This document shows positions 9,494-17,630 of a stretch of DNA of 64,000 nt, piece after piece. The position numbers and the translations under genes were made by a program. This stretch comes from CAZART01 sp964487555 (GTDB lineage: Bacteria > Bacteroidota > Rhodothermia > Rhodothermales > VXPQ01), in NCBI GenBank assembly GCA_964487555.1, contig CAZART010000002.1:1-64000 (forward strand), written 5' to 3'. Below the pieces are notes generated by a model. It worked only from the letters and a program-made list of their open reading frames with translations, was not told the origin of the DNA and searched no databases. Every line of letters begins with the position of its first letter. Position 1 is the first letter of the stretch.

Positions 9494-12001
9494 ATGCCTG
9501 GATACGAGTTTCTTGGATTGATTCCGGTCGGCTGGGCCGTCGTCGCGGTTGTTTCGCTCGTTCTGGCGCTTGGCTTCTTCGACGCCTCCTTTCGGCTCTG
9601 GATCATCGGTGCGGCGGCCGTTTTCTACGGCGCCGGCGCCCCGATCTGGCTCTGGGTGCTTCTTGGCCTCGTGGCCGTGCTGTTCGGCATCGTACCCCTT
9701 CGACGCGCTACGGTGACGGCCGGCCTCTTCAGGTTTTTGCGCGCCGCCGGCTTTCTTCCGAGCATCTCCCAGACCGAGCGAACGGCGATCGAAGCAGGAA
9801 CGGTGTGGGTGGACGGCGACCTCTTCTCCGGGCGCCCGGATTTCGGAAAGCTTCTGAAGGAACCATATCCTGAATTGACGGAAGAGGAGCGCGCTTTCCT
9901 GGAAGGACCCGTGGAAGAAGTCTGCCGGATGACGGACGATTGGGGCGTCTATCAGCGTGGCGACCTTTCGGAAGAGGTCTGGGAGTATCTTAAGAAGGAG
10001 CGATTCTTCGGGATGATAATCCCGAAGGAGTATGGAGGACGTGGTTTTTCGTCGCTCGCGAACAGCGCGGTCGTGATGAAGTGCGCAGCGCGTTCGTTGC
10101 CTCTGTCCATCACCGTTATGGTACCCAACAGTTTGGGACCGGCGGAGCTGCTCATCCATTACGGTACCGACGAGCAGCGTGACCACTACCTGCCGCGCCT
10201 TGCGATAGGCGAGGAGATTCCCGCGTTTGCGCTGACGGAGCCGAATGCGGGGTCGGATGCCGGCGCCATTGAGGCAGAAGGCGTGGTGTTTCGCGACGGG
10301 GACGGCGCGCTTAAGCTTCGGCTAAACTGGGAGAAGCGCTACATCACGCTGGCGTCCGTCTCGACGGTGCTCGGGCTCGCCTTTCAGCTTCGAGATCCCG
10401 ACAACCTGCTCGGGAAGGGTGAGAATCCGGGGATTACGTGCGCACTCATTCCGTCGGATACGCCCGGCGTCGAAACCGGATGGCGGCACGACCCGCTGGG
10501 CATTCCTTTTATCAATTCAAGGACGGAAGGGCACGACGTCGTGGTGCCGATCGATGCGATCATCGGCGGTGCGGAGGGGGCCGGCAACGGCTGGCGTATG
10601 CTGATGGAATCGCTAGCGGCCGGGCGCGGGATTTCGCTGCCGGCGCAGAGCACCGGCGGGGCTCAGCTCGTGTTCCTGGTAGCCTCCGGTCATGCGGCCG
10701 TTCGGAAACAGTTTGGATTACAGATCGGCCGGTTCGAGGGCATTGAAGAGCCGCTCGCCCGCATCGGCGGGTTCACGTACGCGCTTGAAGCCATGAGGCG
10801 CTATACGTGCGGGGGACTCGATCAGGGGGCAAAGCCCGCGGTCATCACGGCGATCGCGAAGTACAACGCAACGGAGCTCCAGCGCATCATCATAAACGAC
10901 GGAATGGATATTCTGGGAGGGAATGCGATCGTACGCGGACCCCGGAATCTACTCGCTCACGGCTATTTCGGCACGCCCATCGGCATCACCGTCGAAGGGG
11001 CGAATATCCTAACCCGCACGCTCATCATTTTTGGTCAGGGTGCCATCCGGGCGCATCCGCATGCTTTCGTGGAGCTGGATGCTCTTGCGAAGGGAGATCT
11101 CAAGCGGTTCGACCGGGCCTTCTGGAAGCACGTGGGCCACGTGGCAACCGGTACGTTTCGCACGATCGTGCTGACGTTTTCGCGCGGATTCTTTTCGCGC
11201 TCGCCGGTAGGAGGTCCGGCCGCTAAGTACATCCGCAAGCTGAACTGGGCGGCGGCCTCGTTCGCGTTTCTTGCCGATCTGGCCATGGGCGGACTCGGCG
11301 GGCAGCTCAAACGAAAGGAGAAGATCACGGGCCGCTTTGCCGACGTGTACTCGTGGCTCTATATCGCGACGGCAACCATTCGTCGCTTCGAAGCGGACGG
11401 TCGTCGCGAGGAAGATCTTGCGTTTTTCGACTGGTCGATGCACTACGCCATGATGCGGATGCAGGAGGGATTTGACGGGCTGTATGCCAACCTGCGCATC
11501 CCCGGCCTGACGTGGTTCTTCCGGGGTCCGGCGCAGCTCTGGTCGCGCATCAATCGGCTAGGTCGCGGCCCGGACGACCGCCTGGGTCACAAAGTTGCTC
11601 AACTGATGCAGACGCCCGGCGAGCAGCGGAAGCGTTTAACGAACGGTCTGTTTATTCCGCGAGATACCGCAGAAGCGCTAGGCCGGCTGGAAGCGGCCTT
11701 CGAACTCTGCGTTCCGGCCGAAGATGTCCTGAGCCGCATCCGTTCTGCCGTGCGGGAGGACGCCATCGAGCGCGGGTCGCCGCGGGAGATGCTGGTACGT
11801 GCGGTCGAAGCAGGGATCATCTCAACGGACGAAGCGGATCTCGTGCGACGGGCCGAAGAAGCACGGGCGGAATACATCGCCGTCGACGCCTTCACGCTGA
11901 CCGAATATGAAAGTCTTCGGCTTGGCGCCGAAGGCGAACCTTTCTCTCCGACGTCCACTCCCAAAGCCGGCGTGCCCTCAGAAGGCGACGGCGTGCGATA
12001 G
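9494..12001 (+). CDS. fadE: Acyl-CoA dehydrogenase, FadE type
   Basis: FAD-dependent enzyme for the first oxidation of acyl-CoA to trans-2-enoyl-CoA. At 835 aa it matches the long FadE class (E. coli 814 aa) rather than the 380-aa soluble dehydrogenases. Residues 10-30 and 35-70 are strongly hydrophobic and should anchor it in the inner membrane. The dehydrogenase core runs from about 120 to 500, with FFGMIIPKEYGGRGFS, FALTEPNAGSDAG (flavin/substrate loop) and a DGMDILGGNAIVRGP segment near the C-terminal helical domain. A 300-residue C-terminal extension typical of FadE follows. It is the last gene of the operon; the electron acceptor (ETF) is not encoded here. Confidence 0.93.
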   Translation: MPGYEFLGLIPVGWAVVAVVSLVLALGFFDASFRLWIIGAAAVFYGAGAPIWLWVLLGLVAVLFGIVPLRRATVTAGLFRFLRAAGFLPSISQTERTAIEAGTVWVDGDLFSGRPDFGKLLKEPYPELTEEERAFLEGPVEEVCRMTDDWGVYQRGDLSEEVWEYLKKERFFGMIIPKEYGGRGFSSLANSAVVMKCAARSLPLSITVMVPNSLGPAELLIHYGTDEQRDHYLPRLAIGEEIPAFALTEPNAGSDAGAIEAEGVVFRDGDGALKLRLNWEKRYITLASVSTVLGLAFQLRDPDNLLGKGENPGITCALIPSDTPGVETGWRHDPLGIPFINSRTEGHDVVVPIDAIIGGAEGAGNGWRMLMESLAAGRGISLPAQSTGGAQLVFLVASGHAAVRKQFGLQIGRFEGIEEPLARIGGFTYALEAMRRYTCGGLDQGAKPAVITAIAKYNATELQRIIINDGMDILGGNAIVRGPRNLLAHGYFGTPIGITVEGANILTRTLIIFGQGAIRAHPHAFVELDALAKGDLKRFDRAFWKHVGHVATGTFRTIVLTFSRGFFSRSPVGGPAAKYIRKLNWAAASFAFLADLAMGGLGGQLKRKEKITGRFADVYSWLYIATATIRRFEADGRREEDLAFFDWSMHYAMMRMQEGFDGLYANLRIPGLTWFFRGPAQLWSRINRLGRGPDDRLGHKVAQLMQTPGEQRKRLTNGLFIPRDTAEALGRLEAAFELCVPAEDVLSRIRSAVREDAIERGSPREMLVRAVEAGIISTDEADLVRRAEEARAEYIAVDAFTLTEYESLRLGAEGEPFSPTSTPKAGVPSEGDGVR

Positions 12002-12133
12002 AGCGGAGCCCTCACGGCACGTGTGCGGCCGCATTCAGCAATATTTTCGGCAAATACTACCTACGATCGGCACGTTTTTGGATCGTTACGCGGAGTGTGA
12101 AGAAAAATAGAAACCATGGCGCGGCATTTGCAT

Positions 12134-12162
12134 TTGATCGAGTGCAGGAAATCACGTATTGT
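12134..12162 (+). promoter_or_regulatory. Possible sigma-70-like promoter for the 244-aa unknown gene
   Basis: TTGATC (12134-12139) and TATTGT (12157-12162) are separated by exactly 17 bases. Both keep four of six consensus positions. The box ends 27 bases before ATG 12190. Inference only. Confidence 0.3.
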
Positions 12163-12189
12163 AACGGATGTGTAACCGAAGCAGCTGCG

Positions 12190-12924
12190 ATGTCCATGAA
12201 TACCTGGAATCTCGATCTGTTCACGTCCGCCATTCACGATTTTGAGCGTGCTCAGTACCAGATTCTGAGCAACCTTCAATCGGTGCGGCGGGACTTCTCG
12301 AACAACCGCATCTATCCCCATCTCGGCGATCTCATTGCGCTGTATGGGACGCTGCAGACCATCGTAGATCACAGCGAGCATTTGCGCGAAGCTCTTCCCG
12401 GCACGATAAAGAACGTAGACCTGGAATCGAAGGAGGTGATCTATGAGAAAGCGGACCTCGACAGCGACCAGATGCAGACGGTCGAAGAGCTAATTCAGTG
12501 GGCAATGCCGCACGTCAAATCGGCGATCGACGAAGGGAAGACCATCTTCGAGTTCGTCGAAGATCATCTCCACATGGAGGAGGTCGGCATCGTGCCCTCA
12601 TACGTGCAAGAAGGATATCTCTTCGTTCCGGACCGCGAGACGAATCAGCTTCACGTCCTCCAGTACAGCCTTTCCATCTTCACAGGATCCGAGGAACGAT
12701 TTCGGAGCCTTCGGACCTCTCACGTGAAAAGTTTTCCGCAACACGAGGTCCGGTATTCGCCGCAGACCATCAAGCTTTCGCTCATGGAAGAGCGCCGCGA
12801 TCTGCCAAATCCGGCGACCTACTATTTCGACAGCGAAATCGAGTTTCCTTACGAGCCGACGGTGCTGCCGGTCGCGAAGCGTAAGCTGATGCGCTACCTG
12901 TTCTCGCAAAGCGGCGCGGCCTAG
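12190..12924 (+). CDS. Conserved-looking protein of unknown function, 244 aa
   Basis: I do not recognise a family. The product is soluble, acidic and largely helical in its first two thirds (FTSAIHDFERAQYQILSNLQSVRRDFSNNRIYPHLGDLIALYGTL and onward, split by short turns), then mixed. There is no signal peptide or membrane segment. It contains a helical HLHMEEVGIVP stretch near residue 120 and an aromatic SYVQEGYLFVPD segment. ATG 12190 (MSMNTWNL) is preferred to upstream in-frame codons because the 31 residues before it read as non-coding and a possible promoter lies there. Its stop overlaps the stop of the convergent protoporphyrinogen oxidase gene within CTAG. Confidence 0.7.
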   Translation: MSMNTWNLDLFTSAIHDFERAQYQILSNLQSVRRDFSNNRIYPHLGDLIALYGTLQTIVDHSEHLREALPGTIKNVDLESKEVIYEKADLDSDQMQTVEELIQWAMPHVKSAIDEGKTIFEFVEDHLHMEEVGIVPSYVQEGYLFVPDRETNQLHVLQYSLSIFTGSEERFRSLRTSHVKSFPQHEVRYSPQTIKLSLMEERRDLPNPATYYFDSEIEFPYEPTVLPVAKRKLMRYLFSQSGAA

Positions 12925-14276
12925 GTCGCACGCCGCTCGAGATATGTCGCACACCGGCGGCCGGCCTCGTCGCCGGAGCCGGCCGATTCGCCGACGGAAA
13001 TTCCGCTGCGATAATTTCCGGCCATAAACCAGCCCGGAAACGTTCCTTCGAGATCCTCGATAGCCTCTAACACCGCGTCGTATCCGAGCTCGTATTGAGG
13101 AATCGCACGCGCCCAGTGGACGTGATGCTCGAAAACAGGCGAGCCCCGGAGTCCAAGGAGCCGGTCCAGGTCTCCGCGGACGATTTCGAGCAGCTCGTGT
13201 TCGGCCCGCCCGGCCAGGTCGGGATGCCGCATTCCCCCTACAAACGTCGTCAGCAGGACATACCCCTCAGGGGCTCGGCCCACAAATATCGACGACGTGA
13301 AGAGGGTCCCTAGAATCCTGAATTCGCGCTCAACGGCGGGTACGAGCAGGCCGAAGCCGTCGAGACGGTGGCGTACGCTTTCGCGTCTGAATCCATGATA
13401 GACGACGCTGAGCGGCGGGTAGAGGACATTTGAGAGCGTTCTATGGTCTCCGTTGCCCGGCAGTGACAGACCGGTCAAAACGTGAAGAGGAGCGGCATAG
13501 ACGACCGCCCGTGCCTCCACATCGCCACCGGACGTCTGAATGGTCCATCCGGCGCCCGTTCGATCAACGGCGTAGACACGATGCTCCGTTCGAACGTCGG
13601 TTAGCCGCATCGCCAGCGCTAAGGGAAGCGTTTCGATGCCCTCGCGAAACGAGAACATCCGACCTGTCACCGCCGCCGTCGCGGCGTCGCGCCGTTTCTC
13701 TATCTGTCCCTTGATAATAGAGCCATGCATCTGCTCCAGCTCGACGAGCGACGGAAATGCATGTTTGACGGACAGGCGTTCCGGATCTCCCGCGTAGACG
13801 CCGGCGACGAACGGATTCATTCCATAATCCAGAAAAGCGGTCCCCAGGCGACGCCGAATGAAATCGGCGACGCTTTCTTCCACATTCGGATCAGCCGCAG
13901 GAACGAAAGGCTCGCGCATCACGCGAAGCTTGGCGCCCGCGCCAAAAAGTGGAGACGTGAACAGACGCGCGGGCGAGGCAGGCGCGGCTACCGGCCGGCG
14001 TCCCTTGACGATGTAGCGAACTCTTGCGGCCTCGGAAGCCTCCATGCGATCACGCTCGAGACCCAGCTCTACGATAAGCCGCTCGAGATGCGGCGTTCGG
14101 GCCTGGATGGAGTTCGGTCCGTGTTCGAGGAGGTATCCGTCCACGGATTCCGAGCGTATGACTCCTCCCACCCGCGCCCGCGATTCCAGAACGACAACGT
14201 CCGCGCCGGACTGTTCGAGTCTATACGCCGCGCTTAGCCCGGCTATACCGCCCCCAATCACCGCCACGTCGGGCAT
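12921..14276 (-). CDS. hemY: Protoporphyrinogen oxidase (HemY/PPOX family)
   Basis: FAD-dependent oxidation of protoporphyrinogen IX (or coproporphyrinogen III) in haem synthesis. 451 aa. The N-terminus VAVIGGGIAGLSAAYRLEQ is the dinucleotide-binding fold. YLLEHGPNSIQAR, FLDYGMNPFVAGVYAGDPE (substrate pocket) and the C-terminal FAD-closing FMAGNYRSGISVG are all typical. No other haem gene is in the window. Its TAG stop and that of the convergent upstream gene share the same CTAG at 12921-12924. Confidence 0.93.
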   Translation of the reverse strand: MPDVAVIGGGIAGLSAAYRLEQSGADVVVLESRARVGGVIRSESVDGYLLEHGPNSIQARTPHLERLIVELGLERDRMEASEAARVRYIVKGRRPVAAPASPARLFTSPLFGAGAKLRVMREPFVPAADPNVEESVADFIRRRLGTAFLDYGMNPFVAGVYAGDPERLSVKHAFPSLVELEQMHGSIIKGQIEKRRDAATAAVTGRMFSFREGIETLPLALAMRLTDVRTEHRVYAVDRTGAGWTIQTSGGDVEARAVVYAAPLHVLTGLSLPGNGDHRTLSNVLYPPLSVVYHGFRRESVRHRLDGFGLLVPAVEREFRILGTLFTSSIFVGRAPEGYVLLTTFVGGMRHPDLAGRAEHELLEIVRGDLDRLLGLRGSPVFEHHVHWARAIPQYELGYDAVLEAIEDLEGTFPGWFMAGNYRSGISVGESAGSGDEAGRRCATYLERRAT

Positions 14277-14376
14277 AGCCGTTTCAATGTCTGATAATGC
14301 AGTCGTACGCTAGATCTTCGGTCCCCGAGACGTTATTATCCGTACTGAAACCTCTTACTTCCAGTCGGGATCTATC

Positions 14377-14808
14377 ATGCTAAAGAATATCCTCGTACTT
14401 CTCCACGTCATCACCGCCGCCGGATGGTTCGGCCTCGCTCTCACGCTGGGCGGCATGGCGCGGCAGGCTGCAGCCGGTGCGGGCTCGGGTATCGTGGAGG
14501 AAGGCGCGAAAACTCTCAAGCTCATGAACGTCTTCGTCGTGCTTACCCTTGTTTTCGGTCTGCTCGCGTTCTTCATCGGCGGAGGATTCGCAGGATACGG
14601 CCCACAGTACCACACGAGCCTGCTGCTCGTCTTAATTCTGGTGGGCATACAGTTCATGATGATCCGTCCGGCGTGGACGACGGTGACGGCCGGAGGTGCG
14701 GCGGCCGGATCGGCTCGCAAGCGCATAGGAATGGCCATCGGCATCGGGCACATGATCTGGCTGGTTGTTCTTATACTGATGTTCTGGAACCACTATCCGC
14801 TGGCATGA
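14377..14808 (+). CDS. Small four-helix membrane protein, function unknown
   Basis: A 143-aa integral membrane protein with four predicted transmembrane helices, near residues 5-30, 50-72, 83-105 and 117-138. The N-terminus MLKNILVLLHVITAAGWFG resembles membrane proteins of the CopD/DUF2269 type, where the HxxxAxxWFG motif of the first helix is common. That likeness is weak evidence and no metal or haem role can be assigned. It stands alone between divergent hemY and the CsbD-like gene. Confidence 0.7.
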   Translation: MLKNILVLLHVITAAGWFGLALTLGGMARQAAAGAGSGIVEEGAKTLKLMNVFVVLTLVFGLLAFFIGGGFAGYGPQYHTSLLLVLILVGIQFMMIRPAWTTVTAGGAAAGSARKRIGMAIGIGHMIWLVVLILMFWNHYPLA

Positions 14809-14888
14809 ACCCGCCCGGATCGGGCCGACGCACCGGGACCGTGCCATCGCACCACATACGCGTGCGATAGAGGGGATTGTAACAAAAC

Positions 14889-14920
14889 TTGAAACCTCGA
14901 GGGTCACTTACCTGTACAAT
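14889..14920 (+). promoter_or_regulatory. Possible promoter of the CsbD-like gene
   Basis: A good -10-like TACAAT lies at 14915-14920 and a TTGAAA at 14889-14894. The spacing is 20 bases, longer than ideal, so the -35 assignment is weak. Confidence 0.3.
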
Positions 14921-14965
14921 AGGATGAAGAGAAGCCAATCCAAGGACGACCACGGGGGACGCACT

Positions 14966-15160
14966 ATGGCCACTACACGTATGAATGAGAGCTGGCGCCG
15001 CGTAAAAACGCAGATTGAGACGATCTGGGAAGGCACCGAATTCGACGATCAGGAGATGAAGAGAGCACGCGGAAGCCTGCAGAAGATGATCACGCTCATT
15101 CATCAGAAGACCGGTGAATCGCGCGGTGAAATAATGAATAAGATGAGTGCGATCCTGTAG
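14966..15160 (+). CDS. CsbD-like small stress protein
   Basis: A 64-aa basic helical protein. The pattern NESWRRVKTQIETIW-GTEFDDQEMKRARGSLQKMI-LIHQKTGES resembles CsbD-family proteins (W-KxK-W-L-DDD-G-L-IQ-TG), general stress proteins of unknown biochemistry. ATG 14966 is chosen over the in-frame ATG 14924 because GGGGGAC, a good ribosome-binding site, lies about seven bases upstream of it. A terminator closes the unit at 15209. Confidence 0.65.
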   Translation: MATTRMNESWRRVKTQIETIWEGTEFDDQEMKRARGSLQKMITLIHQKTGESRGEIMNKMSAIL

Positions 15161-15208
15161 CATCCGAACAAGGATACTATTCGGTATATATTATATGTAA
15201 GCTTTCAT

Positions 15209-15237
15209 AGCCCGGCCCGAGAAGGCCGGGCTTTTTT
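15209..15237 (+). terminator. Intrinsic terminator after the CsbD-like gene
   Basis: AGCCCGGCC pairs with GGCCGGGCT around a short CGAGAA loop, and the right arm runs directly into TTTTTT. It lies 12 bases before the next start codon, so the carboxylase gene at 15249 may depend on read-through or on a promoter overlapping this hairpin. Confidence 0.88.
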
Positions 15238-15248
15238 GCAGGTAGGAC

Positions 15249-16925
15249 ATGTCGGACGCCGTCGAAGCCGCCTCGCTCGGTACCACCGTGGATCGCGGCT
15301 CCAAATCCTTTAAGAGCCGAGAGAAGGAATTTAGGCGCCTTCTTCGCAAGAGAGACGAGCTCGCCGCCGAGGTGATGGAAGGCGGGGGAGCTCTGCGGAG
15401 GAATCGGGAGCATCGGCGCGGCAAGTTGACCGCCCGCGAGCGGATAGCAGCGCTTGTGGATGACGCTGCCTCGTTCCATGAACTCGGCCTCTTCACGGCC
15501 TACGGGATGTATGAGGAGGAAGGCGGCTGTCCCTCAGGAGGCACTGTAATCGGCATAGGACGCGTGTCCGGCCGCCTTTCTATGATCGTCGCCAACGACG
15601 CCACCGTGAAGGCGGGCGCATGGTTTCCCATCACGGCGAAGAAAAACCTGCGGGCCCAGGAGATCGCGCTCGAGAATCATCTGCCGCTTATCTATCTGGT
15701 GGATTCGGCGGGCGTTTATCTGCCGATGCAGGACGAGATCTTCCCGGACAAAGAGCATTTCGGACGCATCTTCAGAAATAATGCCGTGCTGTCCAGCAAG
15801 GGCATTCCGCAAATCGCCGCTATCATGGGGAGCTGCGTGGCGGGAGGCGCCTATCTGCCCATCATGAGCGACGAGGCGCTGATCGTAGAGGGCACCGGCT
15901 CCGTCTTCCTCGCCGGTCCTTACCTGGTGAAAGCGGCCATCGGTGAGGAGGTGGATACCGATACGCTCGGCGGAGCGGAAACGCATTCAAAAATTTCGGG
16001 TGTCACCGACTATGACATGCCGGACGACGAAACCTGCATTCATAAAATCCGTGAGCTCGTCTCGCACTACGGGCCTCGACCGCGTGCCGGGTTCGACCGC
16101 GCGGAATCCGCGGCACCGGCCTTTGACGCGGAGGAACTCTACGGTATTTTTCCGACCGCCGGTAATCAGCCGTACGACGTTCGCGACGTAATCGCGCGCA
16201 TGGTCGACGCGGCTTCCTGGACGGAGTACAAAGCCGAATACGGAAAAACGATCGTTACGGGGTACGCGCGCGTCGACGGCTGGAGCGTCGGCATCGTGGC
16301 CAATCAGCGGGCCATCGTGCGGAATGGGAGGGGCGAGATGCAGGTGGGCGGCGTCATCTATTCCGACTCAGCGGACAAGGCGGCCCGGTTCATCATGAAC
16401 TGCAATCAAAAGCGCATACCCATCGTATTCCTGCAGGACGTGACCGGCTTCATGGTTGGAACGCGGGCCGAGCACGGCGGAATCATCAAGGACGGCGCGA
16501 AAATGGTCAATGCCGTCGCAAATTCCGTCGTGCCGAAGTTCACCGTCATCATGGGCAACTCATACGGGGCGGGCAATTATGCGATGTGCGGCCGGGCCTA
16601 CGATCCACGCCTAATTTTCGCCTGGCCGACCGCCAAAATTGCCGTGATGGGTGGACAACAGGCCGCAAAAACGCTTCTCCAGATTCAGGTTCGTTCGCTG
16701 GAGAAGAAGGGAAAAGAGATCTCGGACAGCGAACGCGATGCGCTCTTGACCTCCATCGAGGCGCGCTACGAAAGGCAGACGACGCCTTATTATGCGGCGG
16801 CTCGGCTGTGGGTCGACGAGATCATCGATCCCGTCGACACCCGAAGCTGGATCAGCCTCGGCATCGAAGTGGCCGACTTGAATCCGAACCTTCCCGCCTT
16901 CAATCCGGGCGTCATTCAGACCTGA
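15249..16925 (+). CDS. mccB: Acyl-CoA carboxylase beta subunit, 3-methylcrotonoyl-CoA carboxylase type
   Basis: Carboxyltransferase half of a biotin-dependent acyl-CoA carboxylase, 558 aa. The N-terminal crotonase-like domain contains GGCPSGGTVIGIGRV, DSAGVYLPMQDEIFPDKEHFG, SSKGIPQIAAIMGSCVAGGAYLPIMSDE and FLAGPYLVKAAIGEEV-LGGAETH. These follow methylcrotonoyl-CoA carboxylase beta closely and differ from propionyl-CoA carboxylase. The C-terminal half has FLQDVTGFMVG and AVMGGQQAAKTLL. The likely role is leucine breakdown. The biotin-carrying alpha subunit, expected next door in many genomes, is not in the window. GGTAGGAC lies in front of ATG 15249. Confidence 0.88.
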   Translation: MSDAVEAASLGTTVDRGSKSFKSREKEFRRLLRKRDELAAEVMEGGGALRRNREHRRGKLTARERIAALVDDAASFHELGLFTAYGMYEEEGGCPSGGTVIGIGRVSGRLSMIVANDATVKAGAWFPITAKKNLRAQEIALENHLPLIYLVDSAGVYLPMQDEIFPDKEHFGRIFRNNAVLSSKGIPQIAAIMGSCVAGGAYLPIMSDEALIVEGTGSVFLAGPYLVKAAIGEEVDTDTLGGAETHSKISGVTDYDMPDDETCIHKIRELVSHYGPRPRAGFDRAESAAPAFDAEELYGIFPTAGNQPYDVRDVIARMVDAASWTEYKAEYGKTIVTGYARVDGWSVGIVANQRAIVRNGRGEMQVGGVIYSDSADKAARFIMNCNQKRIPIVFLQDVTGFMVGTRAEHGGIIKDGAKMVNAVANSVVPKFTVIMGNSYGAGNYAMCGRAYDPRLIFAWPTAKIAVMGGQQAAKTLLQIQVRSLEKKGKEISDSERDALLTSIEARYERQTTPYYAAARLWVDEIIDPVDTRSWISLGIEVADLNPNLPAFNPGVIQT

Positions 16926-16955
16926 CGAACCGACTCCCGGAAGCCGAGCTGGAGA

Positions 16956-16983
16956 CCCGGCGGACCCTATTCGCGACGCCGGG
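16956..16983. terminator. Hairpin between convergent genes, no T-run
   Basis: CCCGGCG (16956-16962) pairs perfectly with CGCCGGG (16977-16983) across a 14-base loop, between the convergent carboxylase and cytochrome genes. Neither side has a clear T-run, so intrinsic termination is uncertain. Confidence 0.3.
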
Positions 16984-17021
16984 CCTGATCGGTGGACCTT
17001 CTTCTTCGCGACGCCGCGCGC

Positions 17022-17627
17022 CTATTTCTCTTTGTCGGTCTTTGAGGTGTCGCTCTCGGCCTCGTCGTCTGCGGCGCTGTCCTCGCCCGGAATGCCCCGG
17101 TTTTCGTCCTGGTCGAGCTCATCCTCCGTCCAGGGCTCCCTCCGATCTTCCGTCGCCGCTCTCACTTTGCGCACCTCGTCGGTCGTAACTTCCGAGGCCT
17201 CGTTTCCCCAGGATGACCGTATATACGTGAGAAGCGCCGCCGTCTGCTCATCATTCAGGAACGAATTCCAGGGCGGCATCGCGCCGCTGTACTTCTCGCC
17301 CTCGACGTCAATTTCTCCCATAAGTCCGTTCAGGACGACGCGGATAAGCCGGCCTTTGTCGCCGGTCACCCATTCGGCACCGGCGAGCGGCGGAAACACG
17401 CCTGCGACACCGCGCCCGTTCATCTGGTGGCACGACATGCAGCGGGTCATGTAGATTTCGGCGCCGTCGTCGTCCAGGATGTCGGCTGGTGCCGCCTCGA
17501 CGTTCGGAAGCGTATAGCGGGCGTCATTGTCGCCAAGCGCCAACTGCGCGCCGTACGCGGTGAAACCAATGACGAGAAGAAATGCTACGCTCCTGGCGAT
17601 CGCACCCATACTGCTGAACTGGCGCAT
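17022..17627 (-). CDS. Membrane-anchored or secreted class I cytochrome c
   Basis: A 201-aa c-type cytochrome. Residues 10-30 form an uncleaved or cleaved signal helix. The haem-binding CMSCH is at Cys63-Cys66-His67 and Met117 in GAMPPW is the likely sixth ligand. The C-terminal 65 residues are highly charged and low complexity. It starts three bases after the stop of the large lipoprotein gene, with GGAG inside that gene's end as ribosome-binding site, so the two are translationally linked. The likely role is to accept electrons in the periplasm from the sorbosone/PQQ-dehydrogenase-like domain of its neighbour; that pairing is inference from context. Confidence 0.85.
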   Translation of the reverse strand: MRQFSSMGAIARSVAFLLVIGFTAYGAQLALGDNDARYTLPNVEAAPADILDDDGAEIYMTRCMSCHQMNGRGVAGVFPPLAGAEWVTGDKGRLIRVVLNGLMGEIDVEGEKYSGAMPPWNSFLNDEQTAALLTYIRSSWGNEASEVTTDEVRKVRAATEDRREPWTEDELDQDENRGIPGEDSAADDEAESDTSKTDKEK

Positions 17628-17630
17628 GAC

